From: Alicyclobacillus hesperidum
Lineage (GTDB): Bacteria > Bacillota > Bacilli > Alicyclobacillales > Alicyclobacillaceae
Length of the DNA stretch: 64,000 nt
Direction: 5' to 3'
Assembly (NCBI RefSeq): GCF_900107035.1
Contig: NZ_FNOJ01000002.1
Span: 1-64,000 of the forward strand
Below, piece by piece: positions 16,797 to 25,198 of the stretch. Every line of letters begins with the position of its first letter. Positions within the stretch are counted from its first letter, which is position 1. The position numbers and the translations under genes were made by a program. The notes under the pieces were generated by a model. That model saw only the letters and a list, made by a program, of their open reading frames with translations, searched no databases and was not told the DNA's origin.

Positions 16797-18006
16797 CATC
16801 CTTGAACAAGCTCTAACATTTTCACCAGGTTCACATACTGACTTGCGCGCGTTTTTCGCGCCCGGTCGGGTGAACTTGATCGGTGAGCACACCGATTACA
16901 ATGGCGGATATGTCCTGCCAGCAGCGCTTGGCATCGGCACATGGGTTCTGGTACGTCCACGTGCCGACAGACGGTTTCGTTTCGCATCGACGTTTTCCGA
17001 TCTCGTCGTCGATGTCGACGCCACCCATATCATCTACGATCCCGCGTATGAATACGCCAACTATCCGCTTGGCGTGATCGACATCCTGCGCAAAGAAGGC
17101 GTGGAAGTTGAAGGAGCCGACTTCTTTTTTCACGGCAATCTGCCGATTGGAGCGGGCCTTTCATCGAGTGCGTCTGTAGAGGTTGCGACTGCGGCGGCCA
17201 TCGACGCGCTCGCAGACGCTCGTCTAAGCAAAGAAAAGATGGCACTCTTATCACAACGGGCGGAAAATGAATTTGTGGGTGTCAACTGCGGTGTGATGGA
17301 CCAGTTTGCCGTCGCGATGGGTCAAGCTGACGCGGCACTCTCGCTCAACTGCCAGACGCTTGCGTACCAGTTGGTACCAATGCATGCAAGCGGCTACCAA
17401 CTTGTCATTGCCAACACGAATGTGCCGCGCAAGCTAGCTGGATCGAAATACAACGAGCGGCGTGCCGAATGCGAAGCAGCACTCGCCATTCTCCGTCAGG
17501 AGTGGCCGAGGCTACAAGCATTGGCGGATCTTTCGCCTGCACAATGGCCACAGGCTGCCGCGCTGTTGGAAAACGCACACTCTACAGGACATGATGCGCA
17601 GATTTTGCTGCGCCGGGCGCGTCACGTCGTCTTTGAAAACGATCGCGCGTATCATGCGGCAGACTTGCTACGAAGGGGCGATTTGAAAGCGTTCGGCAAA
17701 TCGATGAACGAGTCTCACCGATCCCTGCGTGATGATTACGAAGTGACGGGCGAGGCGTTAGATGCACTGGTGGAGGCCGCCTGGAATGCCGAAGGATGTA
17801 TTGGGTCTCGCATGACAGGCGCGGGATTTGGCGGCTGCACGGTAAGCCTTGTGGCGCGGGACAGCGTGTCCACATTTACAACATCCGTGGCAGAACAATA
17901 CAAACAACGTACGGGCAGAGAGCCTTCATTTTATATTACGGACATCGGCGAAGGCGTGCACGAGGTTAGCGTCGCTAACCTTTGGGACAATGTGATTACA
18001 TCTTGA
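16777..18006 (+). CDS. galK: Galactokinase
   Basis: A 409-residue GHMP kinase that phosphorylates galactose. It carries the galactokinase signature GRVNLIGEHTDYNGGYVLP near residue 29, the ATP-binding motif LPIGAGLSSSASVEVA, and the third GHMP motif MTGAGFGGCTVSLV near the C-terminus. The ATG at 16777 lies inside the end of galT, with AAGGAAG upstream, so the two are coupled. It is followed by a long hairpin terminator, ending the deoR-galT-galK unit. Confidence 0.97.
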   Translation: MSIRWSDILEQALTFSPGSHTDLRAFFAPGRVNLIGEHTDYNGGYVLPAALGIGTWVLVRPRADRRFRFASTFSDLVVDVDATHIIYDPAYEYANYPLGVIDILRKEGVEVEGADFFFHGNLPIGAGLSSSASVEVATAAAIDALADARLSKEKMALLSQRAENEFVGVNCGVMDQFAVAMGQADAALSLNCQTLAYQLVPMHASGYQLVIANTNVPRKLAGSKYNERRAECEAALAILRQEWPRLQALADLSPAQWPQAAALLENAHSTGHDAQILLRRARHVVFENDRAYHAADLLRRGDLKAFGKSMNESHRSLRDDYEVTGEALDALVEAAWNAEGCIGSRMTGAGFGGCTVSLVARDSVSTFTTSVAEQYKQRTGREPSFYITDIGEGVHEVSVANLWDNVITS

Positions 18007-18022
18007 TACAACCACGAACATG

Positions 18023-18066
18023 CGCAAGCCGGTCGCGCGGATACCCTGCACAGCGACCGACTTGCG
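18023..18066. terminator. Long hairpin terminator after galK
   Basis: CGCAAGCCGGTCGC (18023-18036) pairs with GCGACCGACTTGCG (18053-18066) with a single mismatch; TTT follows. It lies between convergent genes and may serve both. Confidence 0.75.
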
Positions 18067-18085
18067 TTTAACCCGCTCTTGCGTT

Positions 18086-18364
18086 TCAACTCGAAAGCAA
18101 CACGTCTACATATTCTGGATGGCGTTCGAACTGCACCTTGGCATAAGAGCACACCGGCTGAAGCTTTAGTCCTTCGTCGCGAGCCATGTTGACCAGTTCG
18201 CGAATCAACATCGCGGCCACCCCTTGGCCTTGGTAATCAGGTGAAACAACGGTATGGTCGATGGACCAGGCGTGTTCGCCAAGCGGCGAACAGGACACGT
18301 ACCCGACACGCACCCCGTCTTCACGCAATGCATGAACACCATCTTCTACTCGTTTTAGTTCCAT
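18086..18364 (-). CDS. YidJ-type small GNAT acetyltransferase
   Basis: A 92-residue protein of the short GNAT class (Acetyltransf_CG type). The core is IDHTVVSPDYQGQGVAAML, with the Q-G-Q-G acetyl-CoA loop, followed by ARDEGLKLQPVCSYAKVQFE and HPEY, typical of this family. ATG 18364 is chosen for its GGGGGAAGG upstream. Members probably acetylate small molecules or polyamines; none has a firm role. It stands alone. Confidence 0.9.
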   Translation of the reverse strand: MELKRVEDGVHALREDGVRVGYVSCSPLGEHAWSIDHTVVSPDYQGQGVAAMLIRELVNMARDEGLKLQPVCSYAKVQFERHPEYVDVLLSS

Positions 18365-18406
18365 CCGCCTTCCCCCTCGTAGCCGCAAAAAGGCAGTCCT
18401 TGTCGA

Positions 18407-19924
18407 TCACGGCGCTGAATTGCTGATGCCAGACACGTTTTCAGGCTGACCGTCAGAAGGGCTCGTTCCGTTGGCCGTAGAGGTGCCAGTCGCATTGGTT
18501 GCTGTAATATTCCCCGTTCCTGTGCCTGATACCCCATTGCCTGTCGAATTGGTAGTCGAATTGCCAGAACTGCTGGTTGAATTGCCAGTGCCGTTGCCCG
18601 CACTGTTGGACCAACCGGGTATAGACAATCCAGACGGCAATACCAGCGGTATATTTTGGTATGCAATGGTCGCATGTGCGGACATGACAACATCCATGGA
18701 CTGAATGACTTCTGAGACGCGTTTAGCCGAAGCGCCGGTTCCGCCCAAACGGCCGATCACGCTTTTCGGCAAGCGCATGAGCGTATGAACATCTTCAGCC
18801 GTCAACACGGGATTCCCATTCTGTAGCGAGATATGAAGGGTCACACTCGCCACTACTTGTTCCCCTATTTGATGGACAAGTGACTGCGATACGGTTGACG
18901 TATTCAATGCTGTCGACAAAAATCCTTGGATAAACGGCGCGTAGTAATCCTCCGCAACCTGCGATTTCAGTTGCCCGGTGAATACATCTTCACCAACGCC
19001 CTTCTGATATTTTACGTCCTGAAGGGCACCAGTCGTAAACACAGGAATTTGTACATTTTCGGGAGCCATCCAACCAAAGTTTGACTGTTTCGACCAGGTT
19101 CCGGAGCCATCGTTGAAATACACGTCGTCGTGATAGTTGACGTACGTCCACGTTCCGTCGGTCTTCGCCGAGTTGCTCCCTTGCTCACCCTCAACCAAAG
19201 TGGACTGTGCGATAGCGGCACTCTGTCCGTTTGCCGTACCGACATCGTACGTGCTTGTGTAGCGCTCATATTGATTCGCTTCTGATTGTAAAGCCGAAAC
19301 GAGCGACGCATCGGAGCGCCACTTCGGAGCAATTTGAAATTGCAGACGATCAGTCTCGACACAAGTGGTCTGACTGTACAGCGCATTGTCATAGTTGGCC
19401 AACGCGCTCGAGAATTCCTTGCGCTTCGTGCTCGAGAGCGTCCACGAGCCAGGAATCGATGCGATTGAAGAAGCAAAAGCCTTCAACTTCGCAATAAACT
19501 GCTTTCCTTCCGCCAACGTCAAATTCCCTGTGTTACTTGCCATCAACCCTTGCTTCACTGCCCATGTCAGAGGTGGCTGACCCGCGAGATCCATGTGGTA
19601 ATACTTCGCCACGACGCTCGTTGCAAACGCCGCAGAAACTGCATCGGATACACCAAATCTCGTCTTATTGTCCGGGGGCGCCAAACCCAACTCCAAGGAT
19701 TTATGCACATACCCCCACAGTGCGGTTTTGGATGACACGTCCTGAAAGGTTGACTTGCCAGATAAATCTGGTTTTATGTTGACCGATTCTAAAAACATGC
19801 TTAGAAATTGGCCCTTCGTTAAGGCGGTTTGCGCCGACACCGGCTCGGCCATAGCGGCCATCGGCATCGCCACTACAGCGGCCAAGGCCAGCGACGAGTA
19901 AAACTTTTTCGTTGTCTTCGACAT
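18407..19924 (-). CDS. Exported protein with SLH-like N-region and NGT-rich tail
   Basis: A 505-residue exported protein. The signal peptide is MSKTTKKFYSSLALAAVVAM, cut after AMA or VSA (near residue 30). Residues about 32-135 look like degenerate S-layer-homology repeats (LTKGQFLSMFLESVNI; TFQDVSSKTALWGYVHKSLE; GVSDAVSAAFATSVVAKYY). The middle is a large unknown domain. The last 75 residues are low-complexity N, G, T and S repeats, like a surface spacer. ATG 19924 has GGGGG upstream. It probably sits in the cell envelope; no enzyme motif is visible. Confidence 0.75.
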   Translation of the reverse strand: MSKTTKKFYSSLALAAVVAMPMAAMAEPVSAQTALTKGQFLSMFLESVNIKPDLSGKSTFQDVSSKTALWGYVHKSLELGLAPPDNKTRFGVSDAVSAAFATSVVAKYYHMDLAGQPPLTWAVKQGLMASNTGNLTLAEGKQFIAKLKAFASSIASIPGSWTLSSTKRKEFSSALANYDNALYSQTTCVETDRLQFQIAPKWRSDASLVSALQSEANQYERYTSTYDVGTANGQSAAIAQSTLVEGEQGSNSAKTDGTWTYVNYHDDVYFNDGSGTWSKQSNFGWMAPENVQIPVFTTGALQDVKYQKGVGEDVFTGQLKSQVAEDYYAPFIQGFLSTALNTSTVSQSLVHQIGEQVVASVTLHISLQNGNPVLTAEDVHTLMRLPKSVIGRLGGTGASAKRVSEVIQSMDVVMSAHATIAYQNIPLVLPSGLSIPGWSNSAGNGTGNSTSSSGNSTTNSTGNGVSGTGTGNITATNATGTSTANGTSPSDGQPENVSGISNSAP

Positions 19925-20025
19925 TTGTGGTCCCCCTGGATAGACTTCTGGTTTCTCACAGCCGTTTTGTCTACCCAATTCTACCACGCCTTCCAATGGA
20001 ATTGGAAGAAGTCATACGATTCTTG

Positions 20026-21042
20026 TCAAAATTCAACCACGCTCCAAAACGCCTGTTTCGGCCCGTGGTTCACGTCAAACAGAAGTGGCCAGTCTTTGCG
20101 TCCGCGAACAGGGAAGTTGTCCCGCCAGGTATCATCATCGGCAACCCCCCAGAACGTGACGCTTTCGATGACATCCTTGCGAGCGCGCAACAATGAAAAC
20201 AGAGAACGATAACGCTTGGCCAAACGTTTGGCAAGTTCATCGTCGTAGGGTAGAACTTCTTGCGATTGGCCGCCCGTTCCGTGGACATTGCCATAAACAC
20301 TCACGTCGAGTTCTGTGATATGAAGGCGCACACCGAGTGACGCGTAGCGGTCGATAGCTCGTTCAATTTCGTCCAGCGCCGGATCGTCCAACATCCAGTG
20401 CCCCTGCATACCAATCCCATGGATGGGGACACCTTCATCGAGCAGACCTGCAACAAGTTTGTAAATGCGCTCCGATTTATCGGGTTTGGTTTCATTGTAG
20501 TCGTTGTAGAAGAGCAGTGCGTCTGGTGCCGCTTGATGTGCGATGCGAAAAGCCTTCGCAATGTAATCATCGCCAAGGGTCTGCAGCCAGCGGCTGTCCC
20601 GTAAAAATCCTGTACCCGCGTCGACGACTGCCTCATTGACCACGTCCCAACAGCCGATGTCGTTGTGGTATCGACCAAGCACTGTTGCCACATGCTCTTC
20701 GAGTCGACGCTCGACAACGGCCGCTGTCGCTGTTTGACCGAGATCGTCCAGAAACACTGCGGCTGGCGTTTGATTGTGCCAGACCAACGTGTGGCCGCGG
20801 ACAAACATACCGTGCTCGCGGGCAAAATTCACGAGTGCATCCGCCTTTGCGAACTCGTATCGATCCTGTTCTGGATGAATCTCTTCCCACTTCATTTCGT
20901 TCTCTGCGGTCACGCTGTTAAAATGCGTGACCAACAAGTCACGGTGGGTATTCAGGGACTTGGCATTGACGGCAGCACCAATGCGAAAGTACGGGCGGTA
21001 GCGCTCACTCAAGGAAGGAATATTCCGATAAGTGTCAGTCAT
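20026..21042 (-). CDS. Intracellular GH10 endo-1,4-beta-xylanase
   Basis: A 338-residue single-domain GH10 enzyme with the family (beta/alpha)8 motifs: ENEMKWEEIHPEQ, GHTLVWHNQTP, WDVVNEAV (acid/base Glu137) and HITELDVS (nucleophile Glu244). It has no signal peptide or carbohydrate-binding module, so it should act in the cytoplasm on imported xylo-oligosaccharides, like the intracellular xylanases of Geobacillus. ATG 21042 has GGAGG seven bases upstream. The upstream DNA contains three AAACG..TTCACA repeats and a cre-like site. No xylosidase or transporter neighbours it in this window. Confidence 0.95.
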   Translation of the reverse strand: MTDTYRNIPSLSERYRPYFRIGAAVNAKSLNTHRDLLVTHFNSVTAENEMKWEEIHPEQDRYEFAKADALVNFAREHGMFVRGHTLVWHNQTPAAVFLDDLGQTATAAVVERRLEEHVATVLGRYHNDIGCWDVVNEAVVDAGTGFLRDSRWLQTLGDDYIAKAFRIAHQAAPDALLFYNDYNETKPDKSERIYKLVAGLLDEGVPIHGIGMQGHWMLDDPALDEIERAIDRYASLGVRLHITELDVSVYGNVHGTGGQSQEVLPYDDELAKRLAKRYRSLFSLLRARKDVIESVTFWGVADDDTWRDNFPVRGRKDWPLLFDVNHGPKQAFWSVVEF

Positions 21043-21090
21043 CGTGTGTCCTCCATTCACACTTCAAAGTGTAAGAAATCGGTTTCCGCT

Positions 21091-21148
21091 AAACGTTCAC
21101 AAAGCAAACGCTTCACATGAAACATTGTTCACATTGGAAGCGTTTCAA
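21091..21148 (-). promoter_or_regulatory. Repeated operator-like elements upstream of xylanase
   Basis: Within 58 bases are AAACGTTCACA (21091-21101), AAACGCTTCACA (21106-21117) and AAACATTGTTCACA (21120-21133), then TGGAAGCGTTTCAA (21135-21148), which fits the cre consensus TGNAANCGNWNNCW with one mismatch. This suggests catabolite repression plus a sugar-specific regulator. A clear -35/-10 pair was not identified. Confidence 0.55.
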
Positions 21149-21211
21149 TGATGATCCAACTGCAGAACGTCACCATATAATCGAGGCAGAAAAGGAAAGA
21201 GGTGCGTTGGA

Positions 21212-21358
21212 ATGGAACAATCGAGCTACATCGCCACTCGTTGTGTGTATGAAGCTGTGCTCCAGACATATAGCCAACGTCGCGTGTCGTTTGGCGGACG
21301 TTTTGCGACAAGCGAGTTCACTCGCAAGCTATGGAACAAGATTGCGCTACGCAAATAA
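21212..21358 (+). CDS. Possible 48-residue basic protein
   Basis: ATG 21212 is preceded by AGGAAAGAGGTG with proper spacing, and the frame runs 48 codons to TAA. The product is basic and looks protein-like (SYIATRCVYEAVLQTYSQRR; LWNKIALRK at the end). No family is recognised, no signal peptide. It sits in the otherwise empty region between the xylanase promoter and the VIT gene. Confidence 0.45.
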   Translation: MEQSSYIATRCVYEAVLQTYSQRRVSFGGRFATSEFTRKLWNKIALRK

Positions 21359-21534
21359 CCACGAATGTGCCGCACTCTTGTCTGACACACATCTCGCGTG
21401 GTAGTTGCAGCGACGAGCGCTGATAAACTGCCACGCTTTTCATTATGCAAGCCACCTCGCAAAAAGCCGAACGTCGAGTAACGGCTTGTCCCCTAACTGC
21501 CGCAGTAAGGTTACTCAAATCCCCTCGTTTAGGA

Positions 21535-21587
21535 TTGACTTATATTGCCATATCGCGTTACTGTGTTGATGCGCAGAACTCGCGCAT
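21535..21587 (+). promoter_or_regulatory. Promoter and inverted repeat upstream of VIT gene
   Basis: TTGACT (21535-21540), an 18-base spacer and TACTGT (21559-21564) form a plausible promoter. Just downstream is a perfect inverted repeat ATGCGC (21569-21574), 7 bases, GCGCAT (21582-21587), placed like an operator over the transcription start. The rest of 21359-21534 holds no feature I can support. Confidence 0.45.
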
Positions 21588-21618
21588 GATGACACTTTAT
21601 ATAGATAGGAAGATTACA

Positions 21619-22347
21619 TTGAGTACCATGTCGCCATCTGCACGACTCGATGAGCTATTAGGACACGAACAAAAACGAAAAGCCCCCGGTTGGATAGGAG
21701 ATGCGATTTACGGCGTAAACGATGGCTTGGGTGCTATCTTCGGCATTATCGCCGGCGTCGCCGGTTACACCCCAAACAGTCACACCATTCTCGTCTCCGG
21801 TTTCTTCGGCGCGCTTGCCAGCACATTATCCATGGGTGCAGGTGCTTGGCTGGCCACCAAGTCAGAAAATGAGTTGATGGAAAAGGCGATCCACGAAGCC
21901 GAGCAGAGCATCCGCCAGCACCGCGACAAGGAAATCGAGATTCTTTCGTTAATTTATGAAACCAAAGGCTTTACGGCAACCGAAGCGAACGAGATTGCAC
22001 ACCGCATTGCGGAGGACGACGAGTTGTTCGTAAAAACCATGGCACAAGAGAAGCATGGTATTCATGAAGCGAGCCGTGGAAACGTCTGGGGATCAGCGAT
22101 TTCTGGAGCCATCTCGACGTTTATCGGCGGCATCGTTCCTCTGATCCCTTTCTTTTTCATGCGCGGCATTGGAGCAGTCATTGCTGCCGCCATCGTCAGC
22201 TTGCTCGCCCACTTTGTCGTCGGTGCACTCAAAAGCCTGGTCACCGTGCGTTCCTGGTGGTCCAGCGGCATCGAAATGACGTTGGCCGGCGTGATCGTAG
22301 GCGTCATCTCGTACTTGCTCGGTGTGTTCGGCAGTCACATCTTATAG
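21619..22347 (+). CDS. VIT/CCC1 family iron or manganese transporter
   Basis: A 242-residue integral membrane protein of the VIT family. It shows GWIGDAIYGVNDGLGAIFGI in the first helix and MGAGAWLATKSENEL after the second, then a long acidic cytoplasmic helical arm (EAEQSIRQHRDKEIEIL; EIAHRIAEDDELF) typical of the metal-binding domain, and three C-terminal helices. Members move Fe2+ or Mn2+ out of the cytosol. The TTG at 21619 fits AGGAAG at 21607-21612 (six-base spacing); ATG 21628 is 15 bases away and less likely. It is convergent with the dehydrogenase gene, 19 bases apart. Confidence 0.88.
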   Translation: MSTMSPSARLDELLGHEQKRKAPGWIGDAIYGVNDGLGAIFGIIAGVAGYTPNSHTILVSGFFGALASTLSMGAGAWLATKSENELMEKAIHEAEQSIRQHRDKEIEILSLIYETKGFTATEANEIAHRIAEDDELFVKTMAQEKHGIHEASRGNVWGSAISGAISTFIGGIVPLIPFFFMRGIGAVIAAAIVSLLAHFVVGALKSLVTVRSWWSSGIEMTLAGVIVGVISYLLGVFGSHIL

Positions 22348-22366
22348 AACGCCGGCTATACCGCAC

Positions 22367-23437
22367 TTAACGCTGCGGGTAGACCATCACCTTGATGCTG
22401 CCCGCCTTGTTGGTTCGGGCGCGCTCCAGCGCCTCGCCCACTCTCGACAGCGGATACGCGTCCGTGATGAGCGACGACGTATCGATCCGGCGCAGCAAGG
22501 AGATGCCTGCAGGGTACGTGTTGGCATATCGGAAGACGCCACACATCTCGATCTCGTCGTCTACAAACTGCGTCACGTTGATGGTGTTTTCCGCGATCGG
22601 AGGCATCCCGACAAGTCCCATCCTGCCACCTCGGCGAACCATGGCAAACAGACTGGTCAGCGCAGCCGGATTGCCCGCCGTCTCGATGCCAACATCAACG
22701 CCTTCTCCGCCAAAGAGATCCTGTACGACCTCACCAACAGCCTGGGTGCCTACATGGATGGCGTGCGTAGCCCCCATTTGCAGTGCCACGTCCAATCGTC
22801 GCGGCTCGACGTCGCCGACGACAATCTCACTAGCCCCTTTCATCTTGGCTGCGATCACGCACATCAACCCGACCGGGCCCATGCCCATGATGGCCACGCG
22901 TTCGCCAGCCTGCAGTCGCACTCTATTCAATGCGTGCAAACCAACCGAGAACGGCTCAACGAGAGCTGCCTGCTCAAACGACATATCGTCCGGAATGCGA
23001 TACACGAAGTCCGCACGATGCGCCAGATATTGCGCAAAAGCCCCGTCAACTGGCGGTGTGGCAAGGAATTGAACATCTGGGCACAGGTTGTACCGACCTG
23101 ATTTGCACGCTGGGCAGCGTCCGCATGTGACGCCTGGCTCTACGGCAACTCGGTCCCCAACCCGCAGATGATGAACACCATCGCCAACGCGGACGACCGT
23201 CCCTGCACACTCATGTCCGAGAATCAACGGGCGCTCGACGACATAACGACCGATCCGCCCATGCTCGTAATAATGTACATCGGATCCACAAACGCCCACA
23301 GACTCCACGCGTATTAACACTTCGTCGTCCCGAATCTGGGGAACTGGTATTTGTCGCAGTTCGATTTGCATCGGATCCGTTAGATAGGCTGCCAACATCC
23401 GCTCTGGAATCGAATCCCCATCCTTAAGCGCTTTCAC
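22367..23437 (-). CDS. Zinc-dependent polyol dehydrogenase (sorbitol/xylitol type)
   Basis: A 356-residue medium-chain dehydrogenase. Catalytic zinc ligands are visible in VGVCGSDVHYYEHGRIG and GHECAGTV; structural zinc cysteines in CGRCPACKSGRYNLC; the cofactor loop is GMGPVGLM followed by VVGDVEPRR, an acidic end to strand 2 that favours NAD. This pattern matches sorbitol, iditol or xylitol dehydrogenase. GTG 23437 is chosen: AAGGAGG abuts the upstream ATG 23443 (zero spacing) but is six bases from the GTG. With the nearby xylanase a role in pentitol or pentose metabolism is possible but inferred. Confidence 0.88.
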   Translation of the reverse strand: MKALKDGDSIPERMLAAYLTDPMQIELRQIPVPQIRDDEVLIRVESVGVCGSDVHYYEHGRIGRYVVERPLILGHECAGTVVRVGDGVHHLRVGDRVAVEPGVTCGRCPACKSGRYNLCPDVQFLATPPVDGAFAQYLAHRADFVYRIPDDMSFEQAALVEPFSVGLHALNRVRLQAGERVAIMGMGPVGLMCVIAAKMKGASEIVVGDVEPRRLDVALQMGATHAIHVGTQAVGEVVQDLFGGEGVDVGIETAGNPAALTSLFAMVRRGGRMGLVGMPPIAENTINVTQFVDDEIEMCGVFRYANTYPAGISLLRRIDTSSLITDAYPLSRVGEALERARTNKAGSIKVMVYPQR

Positions 23438-23647
23438 CCGCATCCTCCTTCCCCTAAATCGATTTGAATCATACATCATTAGTATACCGTATGAATTCAT
23501 TGAAAAGATAGAAGCACACACGCCAGCGACAATTTACGCTCCACAACGCGATCGCGCTGACAATGGCCATCCGCCTTGAAACGGATGAACTTTTCTGGCG
23601 CGAATCTAGTCTTTAGCTTTGACACTCAAAATCAGGGGGAAAATACC

Positions 23648-24250
23648 GTGTCACATGCCATCATGTCCTTTTTGCAAGCGTCAGGATACCTTGGCGTATT
23701 GATTACCATGGCGTTGGAAAGTGCATGTGTTCCATTGCCTAGCGAGTTGATTATGCCGTTTGCGGGGTATCTGGCAGGATTGGGGCACCTTCAGTTCTGG
23801 GGCGTGGTGGCCTGTGGAACGCTTGGCAATGTACTTGGTGCGTCTATCGCGTACTCCATTGGCCGCTACGGCAGCATGCTCGCCATTATGCGTTACGCCC
23901 GCCTCACACGGCTTTCCGAAAGCCATCTTCAACTCGCGCAACGGTGGTTTGCCGGGCGCGGACAATCGGCCATCTTAGTCGCTCGTATGTTGCCCATCGT
24001 GCGCACCTTCATTTCGCTCCCCGCGGGCGTCTCGCGCATGCCTGCACGCCCCTTCGTCGCCTATACCTTGATTGGCTCCTTCCCATGGGTGTACATGCTC
24101 ACGTACGCTGGTAGTTTTCTCGGACGGCGATGGTTTGCGATCACGCACGAAATTCACGCTTTTACGTTCGGATTGATTGCCTTCGCCGCACTGTGGGCCA
24201 TCCTCTCCTTGAGCAGACGGTTTGTGAAAAGCTTGCCTCCCAACTCGTAA
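23648..24250 (+). CDS. DedA family membrane protein
   Basis: A 200-residue protein with the DedA/SNARE-associated signature ESACVPLPSELIMPFAGYLAG near residue 22, and the second half motif ARMLPIVRTFISLPAGVSRM containing the conserved arginine. DedA proteins are membrane proteins recently linked to lipid (undecaprenyl phosphate or phospholipid) translocation. GTG 23648 is preferred because CAGGGGG lies eight bases upstream; the 24 codons before it look spurious. It ends five bases before the convergent MscS gene. Confidence 0.9.
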   Translation: MSHAIMSFLQASGYLGVLITMALESACVPLPSELIMPFAGYLAGLGHLQFWGVVACGTLGNVLGASIAYSIGRYGSMLAIMRYARLTRLSESHLQLAQRWFAGRGQSAILVARMLPIVRTFISLPAGVSRMPARPFVAYTLIGSFPWVYMLTYAGSFLGRRWFAITHEIHAFTFGLIAFAALWAILSLSRRFVKSLPPNS

Positions 24251-24255
24251 TCCCC

Positions 24256-25092
24256 TTAACCTTCATCTTCCCGGCGAAAATCGGCGATTGCTTCGCGAAT
24301 CAATTCCAGGTCGAAGCGCGCCGGCAGTTGTACTTGTACCACGTAGGTATCACTCCCAAATTCCTTAATTGAGACGCTCGCTTGCCCCCCTGTCACCTCC
24401 GCAACCCGTTCTTCAAAAGCGCGAAACGGTGTGGTATAGGGCAAAGGCACGACACAAAGTTTGTTTCCAACATTGGCACCGACCGTAATGGCGGAGCCAA
24501 TAACGGATGAATTGGGTAAAATTCGACGAACATCGCCTTCCTGTAAGATCGTATGGTACCAATTGATGTCGACGACGGTTCCGCTATATTCGACGCCACC
24601 GAACAGGTATGTGCGCACAGTCACGTACTGACCAATTTGAAATGGGCGGAGCGTAAACAGCACCATGCTCGCAATGAGATTCGCGAGCGTCGATTGCGCA
24701 CCAACGCCGACGATCACGCCGGTCACCGCGCCACCTACAAGGATGCTTCCGATCTTCACCTGCACCAAGTGCAATCCGACCATCAGGACAAAGGCGTAAC
24801 CAACACCAGAGATGGCGCGATCGACAAGGCTCTGCACCCGCGCGTCTGCATTTGTGTGAACGCGCGTGACATAGGAGATCGTACGGCGCAACTGGCGAAT
24901 CAACAAAACGCCCACGATAAACCAGACGATGGCCAAGCCCCATTGGATAGACTCGCGCTCCACCTCAGGTAAAAGCCGCATTCTGGCTGAATCGCGTGCC
25001 ACTGAAAAGACGACGGCGACAACCACCAACAGTCCAAATAACACGAGTAAACGCCGCCAAGTTGCAGCTTGTCTTCGTTCTTGTTGCACCAT
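24256..25092 (-). CDS. Small-conductance mechanosensitive channel (MscS family)
   Basis: A 278-residue MscS-type channel. Three to four membrane helices lie in the first 155 residues, with the pore helix region GGAVTGVIVGVGAQSTLANL. The beta domain follows (QIGQYVTVRTYLFGGVEYSG, VVDINWYHTIL, LPNSSVIGSAI), as is typical. It protects cells from osmotic down-shock. ATG 25092 has AGAGGTG upstream. It lies alone between convergent dedA and upstream PBP2. Confidence 0.92.
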   Translation of the reverse strand: MVQQERRQAATWRRLLVLFGLLVVVAVVFSVARDSARMRLLPEVERESIQWGLAIVWFIVGVLLIRQLRRTISYVTRVHTNADARVQSLVDRAISGVGYAFVLMVGLHLVQVKIGSILVGGAVTGVIVGVGAQSTLANLIASMVLFTLRPFQIGQYVTVRTYLFGGVEYSGTVVDINWYHTILQEGDVRRILPNSSVIGSAITVGANVGNKLCVVPLPYTTPFRAFEERVAEVTGGQASVSIKEFGSDTYVVQVQLPARFDLELIREAIADFRREDEG

Positions 25093-25121
25093 CTCAACAC
25101 CTCTTCACTCGGGCAAGAAAT

Positions 25122-25157
25122 GGGCGAGCCTGCCGCGCTTGCGGCTCTTGCTCGCCC
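25122..25157. terminator. Terminator after PBP2 gene
   Basis: GGGCGAGC (25122-25129) pairs with GCTCGCCC (25150-25157), with an inner GCCGC/GCGGC stem. The minus strand continues ATTTCTTG. It lies between the PBP2 stop and the MscS start. Confidence 0.7.
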
Positions 25158-25198
25158 ACTTGATCATAATCCTTACGAATAAGCTTCACAATGGAGCA

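Noticed and set aside
22322-23101. 259-codon plus-strand open frame
   Set aside because: Antisense to the polyol dehydrogenase, which has all zinc and cofactor motifs; the frame has no protein-like features.
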